Positions 17,214 to 25,622 of a DNA stretch of 53,781 nucleotides are shown piece after piece. Origin of the DNA: Bacteroidales bacterium (GTDB lineage: Bacteria > Bacteroidota > Bacteroidia > Bacteroidales > UBA932); assembly GCA_017554335.1 (NCBI GenBank), contig JAFZIO010000075.1, positions 1-53,781 of the forward strand, given 5' to 3'. Position 1 is the stretch's first letter; each line of letters begins with the position of its first letter. The position numbers were made by a program, and so were the translations under genes. Under the pieces are notes generated by a model that was not told the DNA's origin, made no database searches, and saw only the letters and a program-made list of their open reading frames with translations.

Positions 17214-18418
17214 TTTATAATACTTTCAGTTGTGCCGGCATAATAGACATCAAGCAGCGTAAACTGGGCACTGCCCTGATAACGGGAAAGTATGCCCACC
17301 ATATCGACTTTCTTGTTGCCGTTGCGCACATCGGCGGGAATCTCCACGTCGGCGAAGCGGGCGAAGCCGCTTGTACGGACCTGGACCTCAACACCGTCGT
17401 ACATGAAATAGTGGCTCACGCTCTGGGCGTTGGGATGGGAGATGATTACGTCCTTATACAACTCCTCATAACCGAAGTTGTCGTAGGAAGTATATGCCGA
17501 TCCTATGACGCCGCTGCCGTCGCCAATCTCCACATTATCCCATATACCCGACTGGGCCAGCTGGAGGAAACGGTTCTTGGTAAGCGACCAGGTATTGATG
17601 CCGAAGGTGTAGTCTGCACCTTTAGCACGGGTGTTGGGAGAGGAAAGGAACACGCGGTTCCAAGACTCATATTTGCTGTGGTTGAGGTTGGGATCCGGAT
17701 AGAACAGGCAGAACACCTCTTTGCCGTTATCGGAATTACCGTAGCTCATACCGCTCAGCTTGGTGAGCATGCTCACGACGGGGCTCTGGGTTGCATCTTT
17801 CATGGCAGTAAGCTCCGCTCCGGTGAAAGATGCCGGCTTCACGCGCTCCGCCTCGGGAAGTATGGCCCCGCGGAAAACGTGCTGGTTGATTATCGGCATC
17901 AAGTCCAGGTAGGATGTCTCATACTCTGGCTCCTTGTCAGTAAGGCCGTTCAGGTATTCCTCCCAGCCGTCGCCCAAAAGGCCAAGCTGAAGGAGACCTG
18001 CGCCGCCGTAATTGCCGCTCTTGTATCCGTACTCGCCGACAACGAGGCCGCGGCACTTAACATAGAGAATCTGGCCCACCTTGTAATCGTCATACGAAGA
18101 ACTGCGCCCGAGCTTCAGGCAGATGGCGCCGGTGGCATCCTGGATGTATATTTCGCGATAGACGTTGCCGTCTTCGTCGGAAGTGGTTACTTCTCCCTTG
18201 ATGACTATGTTGTCGATAATCTCGACCGGAGCACCGTGGGAGGTATACAGGGCCTTGACTTCTGCGATTGTGGCATTTACCTCACTGTCCATGTTTACTG
18301 GAGTGAAGGCCTCGCCGTCTTCATACGAGAAAGTGAAAACGGGCTGCCATTCCTCTTTCAGACTCTGGCAGGAAACGAGGACTGCAAATGCGGATATTGC
18401 GTATAATATCTTTTTCAT
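17210..18418 (-). CDS. DUF5689-like OB-fold lipoprotein
   Basis: 402-aa surface or periplasmic lipoprotein (MKKILYAISAFAVLVSC, lipobox Cys17). Residues about 45-160 show the DUF5689/OB-fold pattern (VIKGEVTTSDEDGNVYREIYIQD, then GQILYVKCRGLVVG), the fold found next to TonB receptors in Bacteroidota. The rest has no domain I recognise. Its TonB receptor is the gene immediately upstream, 5 bases away. This suggests a substrate-binding partner, filling the place a SusD protein holds elsewhere. The ligand is unknown. Confidence 0.72.
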   Translation of the reverse strand: MKKILYAISAFAVLVSCQSLKEEWQPVFTFSYEDGEAFTPVNMDSEVNATIAEVKALYTSHGAPVEIIDNIVIKGEVTTSDEDGNVYREIYIQDATGAICLKLGRSSSYDDYKVGQILYVKCRGLVVGEYGYKSGNYGGAGLLQLGLLGDGWEEYLNGLTDKEPEYETSYLDLMPIINQHVFRGAILPEAERVKPASFTGAELTAMKDATQSPVVSMLTKLSGMSYGNSDNGKEVFCLFYPDPNLNHSKYESWNRVFLSSPNTRAKGADYTFGINTWSLTKNRFLQLAQSGIWDNVEIGDGSGVIGSAYTSYDNFGYEELYKDVIISHPNAQSVSHYFMYDGVEVQVRTSGFARFADVEIPADVRNGNKKVDMVGILSRYQGSAQFTLLDVYYAGTTESIIK

Positions 18419-18423
18419 GGCGC

Positions 18424-21360
18424 TTAGAATCTGAAGTAAACGTTAAGCATATAGTTGAATCCGGACATGTAGAAGTACTTGGAGTCGAAGCGGTAGTAAC
18501 GGCTCTTGCTGTCTGTGTTGTCCACGATACGGGTCTGCTCATAACCGCCGGTCTTTACGTCACGGTTGTTGAGAATGTTCTGTGCGTTGAGGGAGAAGCC
18601 CAGCTGGTACTTGTATTTTATGTACCAGGACTTGCCCACCGAGAAGTTTACAAGGACAGCCGGAGCGAATTTCTCCTGGGAGGCCATGTACTCGATTTCT
18701 TCCGGGGTAGCCTTGTAATCAGGACCCATAACCGCAAAATCGGTGCGGTAGAGAGGGTTCATGTCGAGGTATGCGCGGTCGAAGTACTCCACGTCTGCAT
18801 CCACGAACCAGTAATTGTGGTTCCACGCCAGGCCGAGGCTCATAGCGGTCTGGGGCGTTGAAGGGACGTAGTGCTTCTGCAGCTTGGTGTAGTCGTTCAG
18901 AGTTGTGCCTTCAGGAATGTTGCCGTATACGTCGCGGGGGTATACCGGATGGTATTTCCAGAAGGAAACGTTCATGACCTCCGTGCCGTTGTAGCTGACC
19001 AGTGACGCGCTGTTGTCCAGAGTCTGAACCATGGTAGGATTGGATGTGTATACAGCCTCTCCAAAAGCAACCACGCCTTGTACGCTCAAGTCGGGAATGA
19101 CGTATGTCGGCATCTTGAAACCGAACTCCACGCCCATGTGACGCTGGTCTATACCGCTCAGTGCGAAGTTGGAGAAAGCGTTCTGCACATCATCGTATGC
19201 GCTCATTATTTTGCTCTGGTCCTTGATGGTGGTGTAGTATGCGGTAGCACGTACGTTGATTCCGTTGCCGCTGTACTGCCAGTTAAGGTCGGAAGCGAAA
19301 GTCTTTACGGTAGTAAGGTTGTCCACCATGCTGTTGCGGGTACGGGGGCTGAGGAACACCTGGTTGAAGTTGGGTGCATCGTTGAAGTAACCCACATTTC
19401 CGTATACGCGCATGTTGCCTCCTATCACATAGTTGACGCCCATCTTGGCGGCATAGGTAAGGAAATTGGCCTTCTTGGAATTGCCGGCGGAAGTAATGAC
19501 TTCACCGTTCTTGTCCTTGACGGGGTCTACGGTATTTCCGGTAGCGGGATCCACGAAAGTTTTGCTGGGGAAGAGACCCTTGTCCAGAAGGCCCTCACGC
19601 CAGAAGCTCTGGTATCCGAGCTTGGCACCTACGTTTACTCCCAGGTTGCCGAAGTCGAATTCACCGTTGGCCCAGCCGTTGTAATTGATTACGTGGGCGT
19701 AATAGTCGTATCCGTACTTGTCGCCCACATGCAGGGTGCGGGACTTACCGCCGTTGTTGAGGTAATAGTCAAGGTCGTTCTGAGCCATGTACGGCGTGGA
19801 AGCGTAATCCCGGTCTGCGAAATTATCCACGTCTACGAAATATTTGGCGCCCAAAAGGTCGGCCACAATCTTATAGTACTCGGTCCTGTTCCACTTTGCG
19901 TTCAAGCCGCCGGTGACGGTAATCCAGCTCAACGGACGATACTTGAAGTTGGAGGCCAGGTTCAGGTCCTGCTGGTCAGTACGGCGCTCTTCCTGCACAT
20001 ATTTGGCACGGCCGTCAGTTGCCAGGGAGTTTACCTGATAGATGCGGTCCCAATTCAGGTGGACCACATCAGGATCTTCATTATACCAGGACTTGAAAGC
20101 CTCGACAGCCTTGGCCTGGTTGTTCCTCTTGTAGTCCGGATTCTCGTTATAGAAGTAGGACGGAAGATTGCGGTAGTAGTCGGGGCGGGGATCCTGTGCG
20201 TTATACCAGTCAAGTGCGGTATAACCGTTCTTTCCGAAACGGTAAAGGACGGTGGCGCTGCCCTGGAATTTGTCTGAAGGCTTGAAATCCCACTTCAGGT
20301 AGGTGACAGGCTCGTGTGTCTTACGCACGCGGGCGTTGCGGACGACTCCGTTCTGATAACCCCAGTTGGCGTTGTACATATTGTCGTACATGAGGTCGTA
20401 CACCTCCTGGGTGGAAGCCATCTGCGCACCGCGCTCGCCGGGAGTGCCGAAAAAGGCGAAATGCAGGGTGTGCACATCGTTGATCACCTTGTCTGCGGCA
20501 AGATAGTAGGCAAAGGAGCGGTAGTAAACACCGTCTATCCAGTCGTTGCCGCCGAGGCGGGCGCTCACGTTGGCAGCGAAAGCCCAGCCGTTGTCCATCT
20601 GGCCTGTAGCGTAAGATGCCATGAGACGCATTCTGTACAAAGCGCTGTTGGTGAGCACGCTGCCGCGCAGGCCCTTGCGGACGCTGCCGGCCGTACCGAA
20701 TACATTGGTAACGCCGTTGTAACCGCCCAATGCGACATCTGCGGTCTCTACACCGTTCACGGTTTCCTTCGAGCGCATGGCTTCGTTAAGGCCGCTCCAC
20801 AAAGAGAAAGGACCGTAGCCGGTAATGGCATCGTTCATCTTGACTCCGGCCAGGTAGACCTCCTGGGTCTCGGAATTGTACCCGCGGGCGCGGAAACGTA
20901 CGGACGAGAACTTGTATCCGGCGATGTTGTTGAACACATCGTTACTGCCGAAAAGGATGGTAGGGTTGTCGTTGAATCCGGAGTCATCCATATCGAAAGC
21001 CGCGAAGGAATCATCGTCCACTTCGGCCACCCGTTCCATACCGGTGAGCGAAACGTTGAAGACATTCTTCACATAGCCGTCGACAACGGATACCTCCACT
21101 TTGTTCTCCAGGAACTCGGGAGCCTGGATAACGAGGGTGTACATTCCGTTGTCCAGATTGAGGATCTGGAATGTACCGTCCTCGGCAGTCTCTACGGTAG
21201 CCAGCTCGGCGGCACCCTGGTACAGGACGAGCTTTGCCTTCTCTATCGGCTGCCGGCCGTTGCGGTTCACCACGGTACCCTTTACGCCTCCGGAGTATTC
21301 CTGCGCGGAGAGGCTGAGGCACGCGGCAAGCGCAACGAGTGCTAGTAGTATTCTCTTCAT
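18424..21360 (-). CDS. TonB-dependent outer-membrane receptor
   Basis: 978 aa: signal peptide (ends LSLSAQ, about residue 20), a carboxypeptidase-regulatory-like domain (about 25-105, GGVKGTVVNRNGRQPIEKA), a plug-like segment (about 125-250), then a 22-strand-type barrel ending in Phe (MLNVYFRF). It imports a bulky substrate across the outer membrane using TonB energy. It is flanked by an EEP nuclease/phosphatase (1 base upstream) and a DUF5689-like lipoprotein (5 bases downstream), so the cargo may be nucleotides or nucleic-acid fragments; that is inference from context only. Confidence 0.85.
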   Translation of the reverse strand: MKRILLALVALAACLSLSAQEYSGGVKGTVVNRNGRQPIEKAKLVLYQGAAELATVETAEDGTFQILNLDNGMYTLVIQAPEFLENKVEVSVVDGYVKNVFNVSLTGMERVAEVDDDSFAAFDMDDSGFNDNPTILFGSNDVFNNIAGYKFSSVRFRARGYNSETQEVYLAGVKMNDAITGYGPFSLWSGLNEAMRSKETVNGVETADVALGGYNGVTNVFGTAGSVRKGLRGSVLTNSALYRMRLMASYATGQMDNGWAFAANVSARLGGNDWIDGVYYRSFAYYLAADKVINDVHTLHFAFFGTPGERGAQMASTQEVYDLMYDNMYNANWGYQNGVVRNARVRKTHEPVTYLKWDFKPSDKFQGSATVLYRFGKNGYTALDWYNAQDPRPDYYRNLPSYFYNENPDYKRNNQAKAVEAFKSWYNEDPDVVHLNWDRIYQVNSLATDGRAKYVQEERRTDQQDLNLASNFKYRPLSWITVTGGLNAKWNRTEYYKIVADLLGAKYFVDVDNFADRDYASTPYMAQNDLDYYLNNGGKSRTLHVGDKYGYDYYAHVINYNGWANGEFDFGNLGVNVGAKLGYQSFWREGLLDKGLFPSKTFVDPATGNTVDPVKDKNGEVITSAGNSKKANFLTYAAKMGVNYVIGGNMRVYGNVGYFNDAPNFNQVFLSPRTRNSMVDNLTTVKTFASDLNWQYSGNGINVRATAYYTTIKDQSKIMSAYDDVQNAFSNFALSGIDQRHMGVEFGFKMPTYVIPDLSVQGVVAFGEAVYTSNPTMVQTLDNSASLVSYNGTEVMNVSFWKYHPVYPRDVYGNIPEGTTLNDYTKLQKHYVPSTPQTAMSLGLAWNHNYWFVDADVEYFDRAYLDMNPLYRTDFAVMGPDYKATPEEIEYMASQEKFAPAVLVNFSVGKSWYIKYKYQLGFSLNAQNILNNRDVKTGGYEQTRIVDNTDSKSRYYRFDSKYFYMSGFNYMLNVYFRF

Positions 21361-21361
21361 A

Positions 21362-22453
21362 TTATTTAGCTATTACAATATACGTGGGATAGTGGTCTGA
21401 GAATCCGCCGATGAAGGCGCCACCGGAGAATGTACGGAAGGGCGTACCCTTGTACTGTCCGCTCTGGTTGGTCATGAAGGGCTTGTTGAAGATACGACCG
21501 TAGTATTTCTGCTTCACTATGGGCTGTATCTGGAATGTACCCTGTTTGGCGTTCGCCAGGGCGTTGTTGCACATTATGATATCAAAAATGTTGTTGCCGC
21601 CCTGATAGTACAGGGATGCATAACCGTCCTTGATCATGCTGAGGAAAGGATCGAAGAATTCCTCGTCGGAAAGGCCCTCGCGGAACTCCTTTCCCATAAG
21701 GTAGTCGGTCATACTTACATCCTGGGGATTATCGTTCATATCGCCCATTACCACGATCTTGATACCGGGGAATTCTTTCTGCAGCTCCATGGCACGCTGG
21801 TACACTATCTCGGCGCCGCGGGGACGGAGGTCTGCGCCCTTGCCGCCCAGACGGGAAGGAAGATGGCACACGAAGATTCCGAACATCTCTCCGTCGATGG
21901 TTCCGCGGCAGAGCAGGACGTCACGGGTCTTGAAGTTGTCCATCTCTTCCTGGGTCCATTCGCTCCAGTCTATACGGGAAGGTGTAAACGTGAAAGGAAT
22001 GGCCTCGGTGGCTATGAGCTTGAAGATTTCGGGACGATAGAACATAGCGCAGTCGACGCCACGGCGGTCGGGGCTGTCGTAATGCACTATCTGGTAGTTA
22101 GCCTCCGCAATGGCGGGCTCCATCACCAGGTCTTCGAGCACGTGGCGGTTCTCCACTTCGGAAACCCCAAGGACAGCATGCCATGCGCCATTGTCTTTCT
22201 TCATTTCGGCAATGACCTTGGCCATATTCTGGAGTTTCTTGGCATATTTGGCCTCCGTCCAGTTATTGTCGCCGTCCGGGAGGTACTGATAATCGTTCTT
22301 TCCCTCGTCGTGGAAGGTATCGAACAGGTTCTCCAGGTTATAAAAACCAATCACATAGGACTTTCCATTCTTGTTGCCCTGGCTTACCTGGGCCTGGGAG
22401 CCGCAGGATAAGAGCATGAAGAGAAGGGATAAGGAGAATAAAATACTTCTCAT
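21362..22453 (-). CDS. Secreted endonuclease/exonuclease/phosphatase (EEP) family lipoprotein
   Basis: 363 aa with a lipoprotein signal (LFMLLSC, Cys17). Metal-dependent DNase I-like fold: FYNLENLFD (N39/E41), SEVENRHVL (E99/E101), MGDMNDNP and the C-terminal GGFSDHYPTYIVI histidine motif. Members cleave nucleic acids or phosphate esters; the exact substrate is not readable. It sits between a NucA-type nuclease (6 bases upstream) and a TonB receptor (1 base downstream), consistent with extracellular nucleic-acid processing. Confidence 0.85.
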   Translation of the reverse strand: MRSILFSLSLLFMLLSCGSQAQVSQGNKNGKSYVIGFYNLENLFDTFHDEGKNDYQYLPDGDNNWTEAKYAKKLQNMAKVIAEMKKDNGAWHAVLGVSEVENRHVLEDLVMEPAIAEANYQIVHYDSPDRRGVDCAMFYRPEIFKLIATEAIPFTFTPSRIDWSEWTQEEMDNFKTRDVLLCRGTIDGEMFGIFVCHLPSRLGGKGADLRPRGAEIVYQRAMELQKEFPGIKIVVMGDMNDNPQDVSMTDYLMGKEFREGLSDEEFFDPFLSMIKDGYASLYYQGGNNIFDIIMCNNALANAKQGTFQIQPIVKQKYYGRIFNKPFMTNQSGQYKGTPFRTFSGGAFIGGFSDHYPTYIVIAK

Positions 22454-22459
22454 ATTAGG

Positions 22460-23596
22460 TTACCAATTGTTTAGTGTAGAATTAGGATCGGCCTTTTCTA
22501 TGGCCGCAGCTTTGTCTTTCCCGAGGAAAGCAGGCAGATTCGCAAAGAAATCCACTCCGGTCTTCTTTTCAAGAGCCTCGATGGACATGGAGTACAGCTG
22601 AAAATCGCTGGCGGATATCTCTGCTGAATGCGGAAGATAATAACCGACCGCCGACCAGTCGTTCCCCTTGCGGCGGAGAAGGGCCTTGTAGTATGCGGAA
22701 GGAATGACCACAGACACGCCGGACTTGTTTCCGGTATATCCGAGAGGGTTGCGGATATCGCATCCTGTACACACATAGAGAGTGTCGCAGTTCCTTGCAT
22801 AAACACGCACCTTCGATTCCAGCTTTGCCCATATCTCACAGTTGAAATCGTACTGCTGGGGAGTCATGTTGGTGGCGTAGAAAGTGGATTTGTTGGAGTC
22901 TGCCTTCTGCCTGTCTGCCGACGGAATCTGGTGGCCGCGTGTCCAGCCGCCGCCGTACGAAGCCGGGGTCAGGTAAGGCTGCGTCATTCCGAGTTCATCC
23001 AGGAGAGGATCGTTGATGAAGGTGTCGTAACGGCCGTAGTTGCCTTCCAGCAAACCGGCGTTAAGCGGATAAGCCACCCAATGTGACACATAATTGTTTG
23101 TGTCCCAGTAGAACGACCAGTTGCGAGTGCCGCTGACGGAGTTGCTCACATACTGCCCTCCCTTCATGTCGTGGGTGAAGAAGCACAAATCCGGATTATC
23201 CTGGGGTACCGGGAGCTCCATCCATACCGGCATGCTGTGAAGTGCGCTGGCCGCCTGGGTCAACTCCAGGCCGATGGAATGGGAGCGGGTGTCCAGACGG
23301 AGCGCCGCACTGCGGGGAGAATCCGAATCGTTGGCAGCTACGGTAAGGGTAACGCTTTCGAAACCGCTTCCCGATACCGCACTTGTGGTAATCCACCCGG
23401 TCTGATTGTCATGGTAGACCACGCTGAGCGTCCACGGACTCTCTGCAGCAACGGAAAGCGTCTGCGTCCCGCCAGCCGCAGTAATCATGGTGTTAGGCAA
23501 CGTGAGCACGGGTACACGCTCCTCTTCCTGACATGAGAAGAGAAGCGTTCCCGCAACTGCCAGGGCAGCACTCAGTATGAGCAGCCGTCTAATCAT
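22460..23596 (-). CDS. DNA/RNA non-specific endonuclease with BACON domain, lipoprotein
   Basis: 378 aa. Lipobox Cys22 (TLLFSC), a BACON domain at about 28-115 (AAGGTQTLSVAAESPWTLSV, a domain thought to bind glycans, mucin or protein), then a NUC1/NucA-type beta-beta-alpha-metal nuclease at about 125-370. The catalytic box reads TRGHQIPSADRQ with H222 as general base, a variant of DRGHxxPxxD common in Bacteroidota, and the Mg-binding Asn is N252 after ATNMTPQ. It would digest extracellular DNA or RNA at the cell surface. Confidence 0.87.
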   Translation of the reverse strand: MIRRLLILSAALAVAGTLLFSCQEEERVPVLTLPNTMITAAGGTQTLSVAAESPWTLSVVYHDNQTGWITTSAVSGSGFESVTLTVAANDSDSPRSAALRLDTRSHSIGLELTQAASALHSMPVWMELPVPQDNPDLCFFTHDMKGGQYVSNSVSGTRNWSFYWDTNNYVSHWVAYPLNAGLLEGNYGRYDTFINDPLLDELGMTQPYLTPASYGGGWTRGHQIPSADRQKADSNKSTFYATNMTPQQYDFNCEIWAKLESKVRVYARNCDTLYVCTGCDIRNPLGYTGNKSGVSVVIPSAYYKALLRRKGNDWSAVGYYLPHSAEISASDFQLYSMSIEALEKKTGVDFFANLPAFLGKDKAAAIEKADPNSTLNNW

Positions 23597-23605
23597 AAAT
23601 GTCTA

Positions 23606-25489
23606 CTATTCGTAATAAAGCGCGAGATACTGGAACTGAGCGTTATATGCGTTAGTGACGACGAAACGGTAGGCCACACCGGCCTCGCCGCTTACGTTCC
23701 ACACATACTCGGTCCCCTTCTTCATCTTTGCATCATTGACTTTCAGGCGGGTTCCGTCGGGCTTGGCAATGTCGCCGATAACATTCTCGGATGCAGCCGC
23801 TCCGGTGAGGAACTTAACTGCGACCAGCTTCTTGCCGCTTATTGCAGGGAACTGGATATAAGAGTTGGCCTTGCCGATAAGCAGATAGTACTGATCATTG
23901 GACTTGGCCTGATAGAACTTGTCTGCAGCATGGAAAATGAATTCATAGCCGGAGAAGGTATAAGTACCGTCCTGCTTGCCGGCGCTGCTACCCTGGGGCA
24001 GTGCATCCATCACTGTTGTGAAGTCCACCTTTACAGTAGGTTCGCCGCCGGGGTCTTCCCCGCTGCCGCTGCCACTGCCACTGCCGCCGCCAGTATTGTC
24101 GGAACCGCCCTCGCAGGAGAGAATGTATGCATCTACGGCTTCAGGCTTTTCGTTGTACATCTTGAATTTGGCGGCAAGGGTAACCGCGCTGCCGTCCTTC
24201 ACCTTGTCTTTCCAGTCACTCCAGTTTGCCGTGCCGTAAACATAGATAGTACCGCTGTCGTCGGTGATGTCGTAATTACCGTAAGTGGTATTGATGCTGC
24301 CGCCCACCTTGCCGGAGAGTTTGTAATAGTTCTCTGTATCGGCGAGGGCGATGAACTCAGCAACCGTCTTGGCAGGAGCCTGGGAGTAATCAGTCTGGCC
24401 GCCTCCGCCGCCCTGGCCTTCTTCAAAAGAAAGGATGGCTGCGTTTACAACCTCATGCTGGGTCTTCTTCTCATAATAATCGTACTTGCCTGCAATGGTG
24501 ATGGTGCCGCCGTTCTTAATCTTGGAAGCCCATTCGGCCTTATAGGAATCAAGTACGCTGTATACGTAAATCTTGCCGGTGGCATCCTCGAGGTCGAAGC
24601 TGCAGTAATTGGCACTGAAGCCGGAGACTGTGCCGGTAAGCTTGTAGTATGTATTCTTGTCGGCCGCTGCGATGAACTCGGCAACGGTCTTGGCTTCTGC
24701 CTTGCTGTAGTCGGTATCGCCGCTGCCGCCGCTGCCACCTCCAGAAGGAGCTTCGCCGTTGCGCAGGTGGCTGTAGATGTAAGCCGCACCCTTTCCGGAA
24801 GTTTCAGCAGTAGAACCGTAGAGCGTGACCGGGCCATAGATAATGACCTCGTCACCGACCTCGACGTCAGGCTGTCCGCTCTTCCACTGCTTGCCGTCCA
24901 GATAATACACCTGGAATGCCTCGAAATCGTCAGAAGCGGCCTGACCGTCATCTGAGATGAAGAATACTGCGTTTCCATACGTGCCGCTGGCGGCAAAGGT
25001 CGTCTGGACCTTGTGGATTATGCCCTTGATGTAGTACTTCTCGGAGGTTACCTGCTTATCCGCAAGGTTGGCCTTGATCCAAGCGTTGGCCTCGCTGGCG
25101 CTCCATGCCGTGGCGGCTGTGAGGCCATCACCGGGTTTGACGGCGCCGGGCTGGGATGCGGTAACGGACACATAGCCCGCCATTCCGGCATTTATCTTCA
25201 GGCCCGTCTTGCGGTCCTTGCCTGCATTGGCGGCAGCAGTGAAAGTAATGGTAGCGCTGCCGGTTCCGCTGGCCGGGTCTGCGGTAAGCCAGTCCTGGGC
25301 GTTGGAAGGAATTTTTACCGTCCATGACTGGGCCGTTGTCACCTGTACCTGGGCAGTTCCGCCGCCCTGAGGGAATTCGATGACATCCTGGTCTGCAGAA
25401 ATGCCAAAGACGGGTTTTTCCTGCTCGCAAGACACAGCAAGCGCACCTGCAGCAAGAATAATTCCGATAAACAATTTCTTGAGATTCAT
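23606..25489 (-). CDS. BACON / tandem OB-fold lipoprotein
   Basis: 627 aa, lipobox Cys21 (GALAVSC). A BACON domain (about 28-112) is followed by three OB-fold-like repeats (about 130-250, 272-365, 378-470), each with the pattern YYKLTGTVSG...GKIYVYS. They are separated by Gly/Ser-rich linkers such as SGGGSGGSG, and a beta-rich C-terminal domain occupies about 495-627. The linkers are encoded by short CCGCTGCCACTG-type repeats (about 24059-24094). OB folds of this kind occur beside secreted nucleases in this phylum and may bind nucleic acid, though that is not shown. First gene of the six-gene operon reaching 15216, with its own promoter. Confidence 0.75.
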   Translation of the reverse strand: MNLKKLFIGIILAAGALAVSCEQEKPVFGISADQDVIEFPQGGGTAQVQVTTAQSWTVKIPSNAQDWLTADPASGTGSATITFTAAANAGKDRKTGLKINAGMAGYVSVTASQPGAVKPGDGLTAATAWSASEANAWIKANLADKQVTSEKYYIKGIIHKVQTTFAASGTYGNAVFFISDDGQAASDDFEAFQVYYLDGKQWKSGQPDVEVGDEVIIYGPVTLYGSTAETSGKGAAYIYSHLRNGEAPSGGGSGGSGDTDYSKAEAKTVAEFIAAADKNTYYKLTGTVSGFSANYCSFDLEDATGKIYVYSVLDSYKAEWASKIKNGGTITIAGKYDYYEKKTQHEVVNAAILSFEEGQGGGGGQTDYSQAPAKTVAEFIALADTENYYKLSGKVGGSINTTYGNYDITDDSGTIYVYGTANWSDWKDKVKDGSAVTLAAKFKMYNEKPEAVDAYILSCEGGSDNTGGGSGSGSGSGEDPGGEPTVKVDFTTVMDALPQGSSAGKQDGTYTFSGYEFIFHAADKFYQAKSNDQYYLLIGKANSYIQFPAISGKKLVAVKFLTGAAASENVIGDIAKPDGTRLKVNDAKMKKGTEYVWNVSGEAGVAYRFVVTNAYNAQFQYLALYYE

Positions 25490-25530
25490 AATTTGGTGTT
25501 ATTTGAAATTATATGCAGTTTAATCATTTT

Positions 25531-25538
25531 CAAAGATA
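25531..25538 (-). promoter_or_regulatory. -7 box TATCTTTG for the nuclease/TonB operon
   Basis: Exact TAnnTTTG on the minus strand, about 42 bases before the start at 25489 and just past the terminator of the preceding operon. Confidence 0.55.
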
Positions 25539-25568
25539 AAAAATATTATTAGAAAGACAAAAATAAAT

Positions 25569-25600
25569 AATGAAGGCCCCGGCAATCCGGAGCCTTCATT
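25569..25600. terminator. Terminator between the two lipoprotein/TonB operons
   Basis: AATGAAGGCCCCGG (25569-25582), loop CAAT, CCGGAGCCTTCATT (25587-25600): a 14-bp stem with one mismatch. On the minus strand it is followed by a T-rich run, so it would stop transcription from the gene ending at 25623. Confidence 0.8.
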
Positions 25601-25622
25601 AATAAAAGTTTTTAAGAACGCT

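Noticed and set aside
24044-24100. Short CCGCTGCCACTG-type tandem repeats
   Set aside because: They are in frame and encode a Gly/Ser linker between OB-fold domains, which explains them.
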